DNA of 19,605 nt from an uncultured Eubacterium sp. Its GTDB lineage: Bacteria > Bacillota > Clostridia > Lachnospirales > Lachnospiraceae. The notes under the pieces are model-generated. The model made no database searches. It was given only the letters and a program-made list of their open reading frames with translations, and was not told the origin of the DNA. A program made the translations under genes and the position numbers. Numbering within the stretch: position 1 is the first letter of the stretch; the number at the start of each line of letters is the position of its first letter. The stretch spans positions 1-19,605 of the forward strand of contig NZ_CAKRAS010000056.1 in NCBI RefSeq assembly GCF_934295145.1. The letters are read 5' to 3'. Shown piece by piece: positions 7,482 to 14,844 of the stretch.

Positions 7482-9006
7482 ACATAAAACCTCCTGCGCC
7501 AACGGCAAAATTAAACGATCCTAAAATAAGGAAAATCATCACAAAATATAGTAACCAGCGAAGTGCCAAAGGCCGTTCTTCCAACAATGTAATTGCATCC
7601 TTTCCTTTTTCTTTTAGAACACTGTCAGCAAATACAATGAGCAGCGCTGCCGCTGCCATGATATACGCTTTCTTTGGCACTTCTTTAAATGTTGGTTCCA
7701 AAATTTCGTATAACTGCCCCATATGAAAATGAATAATCGTGTTTTTCATGCACATAAAACAGTCTTTGATATTGTAAATTCGGTCAAAATACCATCCGAT
7801 ATTTACTATGATAAACGTCCGGATAATCCGAAATACATGAAATGCCCTGCTTTTTACATTTATGTGCAGCCTTTCTGCCATTTTTGCAAACAAAGGTGCA
7901 CAGACATCTGAAACTGCAATTACAATACCATTGTAAAGACCCCAGAAAATAAAGTGCCACTGGGAGCCATGCCAGATACCCACAAGGAAAAATACCAGAA
8001 TATTCGCAATGGATGCCGGCAGTACACGGCCAAAATGAACGTTCAGATGCTTTTTCGCCCATTTTCCTAATTTCTGCATAGGAGCAGTCAGCGCAAATGG
8101 ATAAAATACATAATCACGCATCCATGCACCAAGCGAAATATGCCATCTTCGCCAGAAATCCCCCAGCGAAACAGAAAAATACGGTTGTCTGAAATTTGGC
8201 ATCATTTCAATTCCAAACAATTCTGCTACACCCATAACGATATCGATTCCACCGGAAAAGTCTGCGTACTGTTGGGCTGAATATAATAATATTGCAAACA
8301 CGATGGCAGAACCAGGTGTTTTCTCTGTAGGCGCATCCAGAATATTTGCGATTTCGTGAACCAGCAGATTTGCGATCGCATACTTTTTTAATAATCCAAA
8401 CAAAATCAATATCAATGCACGCTTACAGCGATGCCAGTCCAGATCATGTCTGCCATACAGCTGTTCTTTCATCTGATCATATCTGTTGATCGGTCCCTGG
8501 ATCAGTTGTGGAAAAAACGAAACAAACAGCAGGAAACGAAACGGATTCTTTTCAGCTTCGTATTTTTCAAAATAAATATCCACCAGATAACCAATGGAAA
8601 TAAACATATAAAAAGAAATGCCAAGCGGTATCAGAAAACCTTCAAACAGAGGATGCATATATTTCAATACTGCCAGCATGCCAAAATTAATCACAATGAT
8701 CGTCCAGAGAATACTTCTGCGTTTTTGATCAAACGCTGCTTTTATTTCCTTTCTCCTGACTCTGTCTATGCTTTTATCCTTTCGGATTTCCTGATATTGT
8801 TTCGAAAAATGAGCCAGCCATATACCGCCCACAAACACACTGAATCCGGTGATTGCAATAAAAATGAGATTCGAAATGCCTGAATAAGCATAAAATGCCA
8901 TGCTGAATAAAAGCAGGCAGATCCATTGTTTTTTCCGAAATACAGTGTAATACAGTATAAATAAAACAGTTACAAACAAAATAAATGCAACAGATAACAA
9001 ATTCAT
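7468..9006 (-). CDS. MBOAT-family membrane O-acyltransferase (AlgI/DltB type)
   Basis: A 512-residue polytopic membrane protein with about ten hydrophobic segments. It carries the family signature: GDFWRRWHISLGAWMRDYV (282-300) and GIWHGSQWHFIFWG (343-356), with His346 the expected catalytic histidine and His289 the second conserved one. It is longer than DltB (about 400) and closer in size to AlgI/PatA (about 470-520). The family moves acyl groups across the membrane to extracellular polymers or lipids. It is the first gene of the operon that also encodes an adenylating enzyme, a decarboxylase and a carrier protein, so the donor is probably the carrier-bound amino acid. The ATG follows AAGGAG by seven bases. 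The acceptor (teichoic acid, capsule, other glycan) cannot be read from the sequence. Confidence 0.88.
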   Translation of the reverse strand: MNLLSVAFILFVTVLFILYYTVFRKKQWICLLLFSMAFYAYSGISNLIFIAITGFSVFVGGIWLAHFSKQYQEIRKDKSIDRVRRKEIKAAFDQKRRSILWTIIVINFGMLAVLKYMHPLFEGFLIPLGISFYMFISIGYLVDIYFEKYEAEKNPFRFLLFVSFFPQLIQGPINRYDQMKEQLYGRHDLDWHRCKRALILILFGLLKKYAIANLLVHEIANILDAPTEKTPGSAIVFAILLYSAQQYADFSGGIDIVMGVAELFGIEMMPNFRQPYFSVSLGDFWRRWHISLGAWMRDYVFYPFALTAPMQKLGKWAKKHLNVHFGRVLPASIANILVFFLVGIWHGSQWHFIFWGLYNGIVIAVSDVCAPLFAKMAERLHINVKSRAFHVFRIIRTFIIVNIGWYFDRIYNIKDCFMCMKNTIIHFHMGQLYEILEPTFKEVPKKAYIMAAAALLIVFADSVLKEKGKDAITLLEERPLALRWLLYFVMIFLILGSFNFAVGAGGFMYANY

Positions 9007-9121
9007 AAAAATGCTCCTTAAACAATTTCTCTGGAAATTCTATCACAGATGCCATATCCCATGCTTTAATTCTTCCTTAGAAATACTGAATATTTTCTTA
9101 ATATTCTTTTTATATGATAAA

Positions 9122-9149
9122 AGGAGCCGTTACAAATACAACGGCTCCT
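9122..9149 (-). terminator. Rho-independent terminator of the hydrogenase operon
   Basis: A perfect ten-base inverted repeat, AGGAGCCGTT (9122-9131) and AACGGCTCCT (9140-9149), with an eight-base loop. On the minus strand it is followed by TTTATCAT. It lies 55 bases beyond the hydA stop. The remaining 9007-9121 holds the MBOAT ribosome binding site and presumably the dlt-like promoter, which I could not assign with confidence. Confidence 0.8.
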
Positions 9150-9203
9150 CTTAAAAATATTCTCATTTTTTTCATCTGATCACGCAACTTATCAAATGTA
9201 AAA

Positions 9204-10949
9204 CTATTTATTTACCGTACGTTTTACATAAGTAGTGTGCAGTAACTCATGTGCTTTATGGCTGCCCGGCTCACCAAGATAGGTTTCATATAATTCAATG
9301 ATCGCCGGATTTTCATGTGATTTACGGATCTTATTATTTTTATCCAAATTGTAAAGCACTTCCGCTCGTTTTGCACGGATATCTACGGTATTGCGTACAT
9401 ATCCAGGCTGCTGCGGCTGACCGCCACCGTTGACACATCCGCCAGGACATCCCATGATCTCGATAAAATGATACTCAGCTTCCCCTGATTTTACTCTATT
9501 TAACAGTTCTTTTGCATTTTTCAGTCCGGAAGCAACAGCAACTTTGACATCCATACCAGCTACATTGTAAGTAGCCTCTTTGATGCCCTCGATACCACGT
9601 ACATCAGTGAACTCAAGTTTTGCAAGTTCTTCGCCAGTCAGTTTCTCTACTGCGGTACGAAGTGCCGCTTCCATTACACCACCGGTTGCGCCGAAGATGA
9701 CTGCTGCACCGGTTCCAAGACCAAGCGGCATATCAAATTCTTCATCCGGAAGATCTGTGAAACGGATACTTGCGCGTTCGATCATGCGGCCAAGCTCTCT
9801 TGTTGTAATAGCAATGTCCACATCCGGAACGCCTGCACCGTTCTCATCCTCTCTGCCAATCTCAAATTTCTTTGCAGTACATGGCATAACGCTGACAACC
9901 ACCATTTTTTCTTTCGGAATTCCCATTTTCTCTGCATAATAAGATTTTGCAATTGCGCCAAACATCTGCTGCGGAGATTTACAGGAAGACAGATTCTCTG
10001 TCATTTCCGGGAAATAGTGCTCGCAGTATTTGATCCATCCCGGGGAACAGGAGGTGATCAGCGGTAATACACCGCCGTTCTGTACACGATCCAGTAACTC
10101 GTTGGCCTCTTCCATAATGGTAAGGTCTGCCGAAAATGTGGTATCAAATACTTTATCAAAACCAAGTCTGCGCAATGCTGCTGCCAGCTTGCCCTCTACG
10201 TCTGTACCGATTGGCATACCAAAGGCTTCTCCAAGTCCTGCACGAACAGCAGGTGCACACTGAACAACCACATACTTCTCCGGATCTGCAATTGCTGCAA
10301 ATACTTCTTCGGTATTATCTTTCTCATACAGTGCTCCGGTCGGACATACAGCGATACACTGTCCACAGGATACGCAGCTTGTTTCGGCCAGATCCATATC
10401 AAATGCAGTTCCGATGTATGTCTTGAATCCACGCTCATTTGCACCGATCACACCTACGCCCTGTACTTTTTCACAGACAGCGCTACACCGTCTGCAAAGG
10501 ATACATTTGTTATTATCTCTTACCATATGAGCTGCACTGGTATCTAACTCATACCCATTGCGTTCACCATCATAGTAAGCCTCATCATCTACTTTATATT
10601 CACGGCATAAGGTCTGAAGTTCACAGTTTCCACTGCGGACACAGGACAAACATTTGCGGTCGTGATTGGACAATAAAAGCTGTAACGTTTTTCTTCTGGA
10701 CTCAATAACTTTCGGTGTGTTGGTCCATACTTCCATTCCTTCGTTGATCGGATATACACAGGCGGTCACCAGAGTGCGGGCACCTTTCACCTCAACAACA
10801 CACATACGACAGGCGCCGATTTCATTGATTTCCTTGAGGTAACATAACGTCGGGATTTCAATCTGTGCAAGGCGTGCTGCCTCCAGAATCGTGGAACCCT
10901 GCGGTGCGGATACCTCTCTTCCGTTTATTTTAATTGTAATATTTTCCAT
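9204..10949 (-). CDS. hydA: [FeFe] hydrogenase catalytic subunit of a bifurcating/NAD(P)-linked hydrogenase (HydA/HndD)
   Basis: A 581-residue protein, the usual HndD/HydA length. In order: N-terminal plant-type [2Fe-2S] domain (Cys 36/47/50/64), His-Cys [4Fe-4S] motif (H96, C100, C103, C109), two ferredoxin clusters (Cys 149/152/155/159 and 192/195/198/202), the H-cluster domain (about 225-515) and a C-terminal small-subunit-like tail. H-cluster motifs are L1 TSCSPGW (C301), L2 MPCTAKKFE (C357, K360, E363) and L3 EIMGCPGGCVNGGGQP (C501, C505). TSCSPGW is the form I recall for HndD and Thermotoga-type HydA, against TSCCPGW in ferredoxin-only enzymes. It is the last gene of the operon, 14 bases after the NuoF-like gene, preceded by GGAGGAAT. 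The complex would use NADH and reduced ferredoxin to evolve H2, or run in reverse; the cofactor preference is inferred from the family. Confidence 0.93.
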   Translation of the reverse strand: MENITIKINGREVSAPQGSTILEAARLAQIEIPTLCYLKEINEIGACRMCVVEVKGARTLVTACVYPINEGMEVWTNTPKVIESRRKTLQLLLSNHDRKCLSCVRSGNCELQTLCREYKVDDEAYYDGERNGYELDTSAAHMVRDNNKCILCRRCSAVCEKVQGVGVIGANERGFKTYIGTAFDMDLAETSCVSCGQCIAVCPTGALYEKDNTEEVFAAIADPEKYVVVQCAPAVRAGLGEAFGMPIGTDVEGKLAAALRRLGFDKVFDTTFSADLTIMEEANELLDRVQNGGVLPLITSCSPGWIKYCEHYFPEMTENLSSCKSPQQMFGAIAKSYYAEKMGIPKEKMVVVSVMPCTAKKFEIGREDENGAGVPDVDIAITTRELGRMIERASIRFTDLPDEEFDMPLGLGTGAAVIFGATGGVMEAALRTAVEKLTGEELAKLEFTDVRGIEGIKEATYNVAGMDVKVAVASGLKNAKELLNRVKSGEAEYHFIEIMGCPGGCVNGGGQPQQPGYVRNTVDIRAKRAEVLYNLDKNNKIRKSHENPAIIELYETYLGEPGSHKAHELLHTTYVKRTVNK

Positions 10950-10963
10950 GATTGATTCCTCCG

Positions 10964-12754
10964 TTACTCTTTATAAATAGCGCCAAAACGACACTTATCG
11001 ATACAGGTTCCACATTTCACACATTTGCTTGTGTCAATGCTGTGTGCAACTTTTACCTGACCTTCGATGGCATTAACCGGACAGTTACGTGCACATAATG
11101 TACAACCTTTACATTTCGCAGGATCAATCTTATATGTAATAAGTTTCTTACATACGCCAGCCGGACATCTCTTGTTGACAACATGCTCAATATATTCGTC
11201 ACGGAAGTAACGAAGTGTGGAAAGAACCGGGTTTGGAGCTGTCTGTCCCAAGCCACAGAGTGCGTTGTCTTTGATGTAGTAACACAGCTCTTCCATCTTG
11301 TCGATGTCCTCCAACGTTCCTCGTCCATCTGTAATCTTCTCTAATAACTCCAGCAGACGTTTCGTTCCGACACGACATGGCGTACATTTGCCACAGGACT
11401 CATCTACGGTAAACTGCAGGAAGAATTTTGCGATATCTACCATACAGGTATCTTCGTCCATAACAATCAGACCGCCAGATCCCATCATAGAACCAATGCT
11501 GATCAGGTTATCATAATCAATTGGAATATCAAAATGCTCTGCCGGGATACATCCGCCGGATGGTCCACCGGTCTGAGCTGCTTTAAATTTCTTACCATTT
11601 GGAATACCACCACCGATATCCTCGATAACGGTACGCAGAGTAGTTCCCATCGGAATTTCAACCAGACCTGTATTGTTGATTTTTCCACCAAGTGCAAATA
11701 CTTTGGTTCCTTTGGATTTTTCTGTACCCATAGATGCAAACCACTTCGGTCCACGCAAAATGATCTGTGGGATATTTGCCCATGTTTCAACATTATTTAA
11801 GATGGTCGGACTCTGGAACAGACCTTTGACAGCCGGGAACGGCGGTCTTGGACGCGGCTCACCACGGTTTCCTTCAATGGAAGTCATCAAGGCCGTCTCC
11901 TCACCACAGACGAATGCACCGGCACCGAGACGCAGCTCGATATCAAAGTTGAATCCAGTGTCAAAAATATTTTTTCCAAGCAGACCATACTCTCTTGCCT
12001 GGTTAATTGCGATCTGCAGACGTTCTACCGCGATCGGGTACTCTGCACGTACATAAATATAACCCTGATCTGCACCGATAGCATAACCTGCAATGGCCAT
12101 TGCCTCAAGTACAACATGCGGATCACCTTCCAGAACAGAACGATCCATAAATGCACCCGGATCACCCTCATCGGCATTACAACAAACGTATTTCTGTACA
12201 TTTCCGCGGTTTCCGGAAGCAAATCTCCATTTCAGTCCGGTCGGGAATCCTGCGCCGCCACGGCCTCTTAAGCCACTGTCTAAAATGGTCTGGATAACAT
12301 CATCCGGTGTCATTTCTGTCAGCACTTTTCCGAGAGCCTCATAACCACCGGTTCCGATATACTCATCAATACTTTCCGGATTGATCACACCACAGTTTCG
12401 CAGTGCGATTCTGTGCTGCTTTTTATAAAATGTTGTCTCATTTAAGGATTTGAGTCCTTCCGGTGTCTTCGCCTCATGATATACAAGACGTTCTACGATA
12501 CGACCTTTTAACAGATGCTCGGAAACAATCTCCGCCACATCTTCCGGACGTACTTTTGAATAAAATACAGCCTCCGGATAAATGATCATTACCGGGCCTT
12601 CTGCACACAGACCGTGACATCCGGTTTTGACAACTGCTACTTCATTTTGTAATTTGTTTTTCTTTAATTCATCTTTTAAAGTCTGAATAATCTGCTGGCT
12701 TCCGGAAGAAGTACATCCGGTTCCTCCACAGACTAATACATGTGAACGATACAT
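10964..12754 (-). CDS. hydB: NuoF-like flavin/NADH-binding hydrogenase subunit (HydB/HndC)
   Basis: A 596-residue protein. Residues 1-85 are a thioredoxin-like [2Fe-2S] domain (Cys 9/14/46/50). The NuoF core follows, with GRGGAGFPTGLKWRFA (164-179) for FMN, LGAGAFVCGEETAL (276-289) plus the SIEGNRGEPRPRPPFP stretch for nucleotide, and the [4Fe-4S] set CGKCTPC (454/457/460) with Cys500. The tail has two ferredoxin clusters (Cys 548/551/554/558 and 578/581/584/588). This domain order is that of HydB of bifurcating hydrogenases and HndC of NADP-reducing hydrogenase. It carries the FMN that handles NAD(H) and the electron split. It starts 16 bases after the HndB-like stop with a GGGGGTG site. Symbol usage differs between the Hyd and Hnd naming schemes. 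Confidence 0.93.
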   Translation of the reverse strand: MYRSHVLVCGGTGCTSSGSQQIIQTLKDELKKNKLQNEVAVVKTGCHGLCAEGPVMIIYPEAVFYSKVRPEDVAEIVSEHLLKGRIVERLVYHEAKTPEGLKSLNETTFYKKQHRIALRNCGVINPESIDEYIGTGGYEALGKVLTEMTPDDVIQTILDSGLRGRGGAGFPTGLKWRFASGNRGNVQKYVCCNADEGDPGAFMDRSVLEGDPHVVLEAMAIAGYAIGADQGYIYVRAEYPIAVERLQIAINQAREYGLLGKNIFDTGFNFDIELRLGAGAFVCGEETALMTSIEGNRGEPRPRPPFPAVKGLFQSPTILNNVETWANIPQIILRGPKWFASMGTEKSKGTKVFALGGKINNTGLVEIPMGTTLRTVIEDIGGGIPNGKKFKAAQTGGPSGGCIPAEHFDIPIDYDNLISIGSMMGSGGLIVMDEDTCMVDIAKFFLQFTVDESCGKCTPCRVGTKRLLELLEKITDGRGTLEDIDKMEELCYYIKDNALCGLGQTAPNPVLSTLRYFRDEYIEHVVNKRCPAGVCKKLITYKIDPAKCKGCTLCARNCPVNAIEGQVKVAHSIDTSKCVKCGTCIDKCRFGAIYKE

Positions 12755-12769
12755 TCAGTTACACCCCCA

Positions 12770-13144
12770 TTACATATTCTCAGCTACGTGAAGTAAATAC
12801 TTATCAACTACCTGGCCTCTTACCAGATGCTGCTCCAAAATTTCTTTTGCTTTTTCTTCATTTACTTTCACATAAGTTACTTTTTCTTTGCCCGGCTCAT
12901 ATACTTCCACAATCGGCTCATACTGACATAAACCGATACAACCGGTCTGGGTGACGATCACATGCTCCAGCTTTCTGTCTTCTACTTCTTTTACAAGTGT
13001 ATTTAAAACCGGACGCGCACCGCTGGCAATCCCGCAGGTAGCCATGCCGACAACCACGCGGGTGTCTTGTGCATGTTCTGACCGCATTCCGATCTGTCCT
13101 TGCATTTTTTCACGAATTGCTTTCAATTCTTCTAATGATTTCAT
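12770..13144 (-). CDS. hndB: HndB-like thioredoxin-fold [2Fe-2S] ferredoxin subunit
   Basis: A 124-residue protein with a thioredoxin-like ferredoxin fold. Motifs are VVGMATCGIASGARPV (31-46) and TQTGCIGLCQYEP (65-77). Only three cysteines exist in the whole protein (37, 69, 73), whereas NuoE-type domains use four (CxxxxC plus CxxxC). I believe this CGIA(A/S)GA form is normal for HndB, but the cluster ligation is then uncertain. It lies between the GHKL ATPase and NuoF-like genes, matching the HndA-HndB-HndC-HndD order except for the inserted ATPase. It would pass electrons within the complex. The AAGGAGGG site fixes the ATG at 13144. Confidence 0.85.
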   Translation of the reverse strand: MKSLEELKAIREKMQGQIGMRSEHAQDTRVVVGMATCGIASGARPVLNTLVKEVEDRKLEHVIVTQTGCIGLCQYEPIVEVYEPGKEKVTYVKVNEEKAKEILEQHLVRGQVVDKYLLHVAENM

Positions 13145-13161
13145 ATAGTCCCTCCTTCGAA

Positions 13162-13725
13162 TTACCCGGGGTAATTCTGCATTCGATTAATATCCGATTC
13201 ATTTTCTTCCAGATAGTCTCTGAGAAAAGATAATACTTCCGGTGTGTTCAATGGCACATCTCCGAGCATTTCCCGCATTTCTTTTGTATCCAGATGAAAC
13301 TCTGCTGCGTTTACCTGATACTGATACCAAAAATCAATATCCGGATGCAGCATGATCAGAGAACACACTGTCTCATTCAGGTTTCCAAGTGGCATACAAT
13401 CAATACTGTCTGTACAGAAAACTGCCTCAATCTGCGTTCCTTTTCCCGGTACAGAGGAAATAGAAAATGTTCCATCGGTACACTCTGCTTCCTGTTTGAA
13501 AAACGGAATGCCAAGTCCCACTTTTCGGGTCGTCCTTGTGGTATAAAAAGGATCTGTCACCCGTTTTACGGTTTCTGCATCCATTCCTTTTCCGTTGTCT
13601 GTGATCTGAACGGTCAGCCGATTCTGCTGCATGTTCACGCAGACCCTGATTTGAATCTCTGTCGCTTGCGCAGATACAGAATTCTCTGAGATATCCAGAA
13701 TGTTTAATGAAATTTCCGGTAACAT
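13162..13725 (-). CDS. Stand-alone GHKL (histidine-kinase-type) ATPase in the hydrogenase operon
   Basis: A 187-residue protein. Residues 1-105 are a HATPase_c domain: N-box LNILDISENSV (7-17), G1 DNGKGM (43-48), F-box DPFYTTR (58-64), G2 KVGLGIPFF (68-76) and the final GTQIEAVF. No dimerisation/phosphoacceptor domain precedes it, since the N-box starts almost at the N-terminus. The last 80 residues have no domain I recognise. The start codon overlaps the NuoE-like stop in TAATG and no clear ribosome binding site is present, so translation is probably coupled to NuoE and one-to-one with the enzyme subunits. Role unknown: a protein kinase, or an ATP-binding regulator or assembly factor of the hydrogenase, are inferences from context. 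Confidence 0.8.
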   Translation of the reverse strand: MLPEISLNILDISENSVSAQATEIQIRVCVNMQQNRLTVQITDNGKGMDAETVKRVTDPFYTTRTTRKVGLGIPFFKQEAECTDGTFSISSVPGKGTQIEAVFCTDSIDCMPLGNLNETVCSLIMLHPDIDFWYQYQVNAAEFHLDTKEMREMLGDVPLNTPEVLSFLRDYLEENESDINRMQNYPG

Positions 13726-14216
13726 TACATATATTTTGCCAGAATGCCATCCAGCTCATCCGGAGTCAGACGACCATATACATCATCATTGATCATCATG
13801 ACCGGTGCAAGACCACAGGCACCGATACAACGACAGGCATCCAGAGAGAATTTACCATCTGCGGTACACTCACCACCGGCAATTCCAAGGATTTCCGTAA
13901 GTTTGTTGTAAATATCACCTGAGCCTTTTACATAGCAGGCTGTTCCAAGACATACTGAAATTTTGTACTGTCCCTTCGGATATAAATTGAACTGAGAGTA
14001 AAATGTTGCAACTCCATAGATTTTTTCCATCGGCACATCCAATTCATCGGAAATCATCTTCTGAACTTCGTATGGAAGATAGCCGTAAATATCCTGCGCT
14101 TTCTGCATGATCGGCATCAGACAGCCTTGATCATCGCGCAACTCGTCGATGACTGCTCGCAGCATCGATTCCTGTTCCTGTGTTCCGTTAAACGGAACAG
14201 ATTTTGTTTTTTCCAA
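13725..14216 (-). CDS. hydC: NuoE-like [2Fe-2S] subunit of the hydrogenase (HydC/HndA)
   Basis: A 163-residue protein when started at TTG 14216, six bases after AGGAGGG; upstream in-frame ATGs (14282, 14258) lie in or before the promoter region and have no site. Length then matches NuoE/HndA (about 160). The C-terminal half is a thioredoxin-like ferredoxin with ligands C89 and C94 (VCLGTAC) and C130 and C134 (CIGAC), and the family phrase IYGVATFYSQF at 67-77. An N-terminal helical domain precedes it. It is the first gene of the operon and partners the NuoF-like subunit in electron transfer. Calling it HydC (bifurcating) or HndA depends on the cofactors used, which sequence alone does not settle. 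Confidence 0.9.
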   Translation of the reverse strand: MEKTKSVPFNGTQEQESMLRAVIDELRDDQGCLMPIMQKAQDIYGYLPYEVQKMISDELDVPMEKIYGVATFYSQFNLYPKGQYKISVCLGTACYVKGSGDIYNKLTEILGIAGGECTADGKFSLDACRCIGACGLAPVMMINDDVYGRLTPDELDGILAKYM

Positions 14217-14264
14217 AATTATCCCTCCTAATATCCAAATGTATTTTTTGCAATACATCTGCAA

Positions 14265-14296
14265 ATTATAGTACCATCTCATTTCACAATAATCAA
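14265..14296 (-). promoter_or_regulatory. Probable promoter of the hydrogenase operon
   Basis: On the minus strand a perfect TATAAT (14265-14270) lies about 50 bases before the TTG start of the NuoE-like gene. The best -35 candidate, TTGATT (14291-14296), is 20 bases away, too far for an ideal promoter; ATTATT at 17 bases is the alternative. The non-ideal spacing could mean activator dependence. Confidence 0.45.
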
Positions 14297-14374
14297 CAAA
14301 TTTTTTGCGTTAGTTTTGTATAATTTATTCACTTTTTATTTCAAAATTGTTCAAACTGCAATACATTATCAACT

Positions 14375-14392
14375 ATGTTATAAAAATAACGA
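14375..14392. promoter_or_regulatory. Candidate Rex-like operator between the divergent hydrogenase operons
   Basis: GTTAT-AAAA-ATAAC (14377-14390) is a perfect five-base inverted repeat with a four-base centre. The surrounding 18-mer agrees with the Rex consensus TTGTTAA-N4-TTAACAA at 10 of 14 defined positions. It lies just upstream of the -35 box of the plus-strand promoter. Rex, the NADH/NAD sensor, controls hydrogenase operons in several Clostridia. AT-rich DNA makes such matches common. Confidence 0.3.
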
Positions 14393-14402
14393 TTCGTTTT
14401 TG

Positions 14403-14431
14403 TTGAAATATCACAAATTTCATGCTATACT
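14403..14431 (+). promoter_or_regulatory. Promoter of the plus-strand DRTGG/ATPase/hydrogenase-like operon
   Basis: TTGAAA (14403-14408) and TATACT (14426-14431) with a 17-base spacer form a near-ideal sigma-A promoter. Initiation near 14438 gives a leader of about 50 bases before the ATG at 14488. Confidence 0.75.
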
Positions 14432-14487
14432 AAATCAAAAAAATTGTGCATTTAAAAAAATACAAAACAGAAATTTTGGAGGCTATC

Positions 14488-14844
14488 ATGACTATCTCAC
14501 AAATCATTTTCCTGCTGGATGCCACTCCTCTGTCAGCTACCGTTGACATGGAGCACACGATTGAAACCGTCTGTGGTTCTGATATGATGAGTGATGTTCT
14601 GGCTTTTATCAAAAAAGATGCTTTACTGCTGACCGGGCTGAATAACCTTCAGGTCATTCGAACTGCTGAAATGTTGGATATTGTCTGTCTGGTGTTTGTC
14701 CGCGGCAAAATCCCACAGAAAGAAATGATCCGAAAAGCGGAAGAACTTGGCATAACTGTTCTGACCACAGAGCACACCATGTTTGATGCCTGTGGCATTC
14801 TTTATCATGCAGGGTTACGGGGAGGAAGTCGACACGATGCCTAG
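14488..14844 (+). CDS. DRTGG-domain protein (first of two)
   Basis: A 118-residue protein when started at ATG 14488, after TTGGAGG; an in-frame GTG at 14446 would sit almost at the transcription start and has no site. The whole protein matches the single-domain DRTGG pattern as I know it: GSDMMSDVLAF (30-40), LLTGLNNLQVIRTAEMLD (47-64), VFVRGKIP (69-76), and TTEHTMFDACGILYHAGLRG near the C-terminus. DRTGG domains also occur in the N-terminal part of long phosphotransacetylases and in CBS-containing proteins; the ligand is not established. It opens an operon with an anti-sigma-type ATPase whose start overlaps it by eight bases. I infer that it is a regulatory ligand-binding or partner protein of that ATPase. 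Confidence 0.75.
   Translation: MTISQIIFLLDATPLSATVDMEHTIETVCGSDMMSDVLAFIKKDALLLTGLNNLQVIRTAEMLDIVCLVFVRGKIPQKEMIRKAEELGITVLTTEHTMFDACGILYHAGLRGGSRHDA

Noticed and set aside
3374..9006. Reading the five-gene cluster as an ordinary dltABCD operon.
   Set aside because: The layout is similar, but there is an extra decarboxylase, the MBOAT protein is AlgI-sized, and the ligase lacks the DltA Cys. DltX and the usual gene order are also missing.
9007..9121. A promoter for the dlt-like operon (TAGAAT near 9038-9043 on the minus strand).
   Set aside because: No acceptable -35 hexamer lies at 16-18 bases; only the MBOAT ribosome binding site is convincing. A promoter must exist but I cannot place it.
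14446..14487. Longer DRTGG protein starting at the GTG at 14446.
   Set aside because: It lies about eight bases after the predicted transcription start and has no ribosome binding site, while ATG 14488 has TTGGAGG at the right distance.
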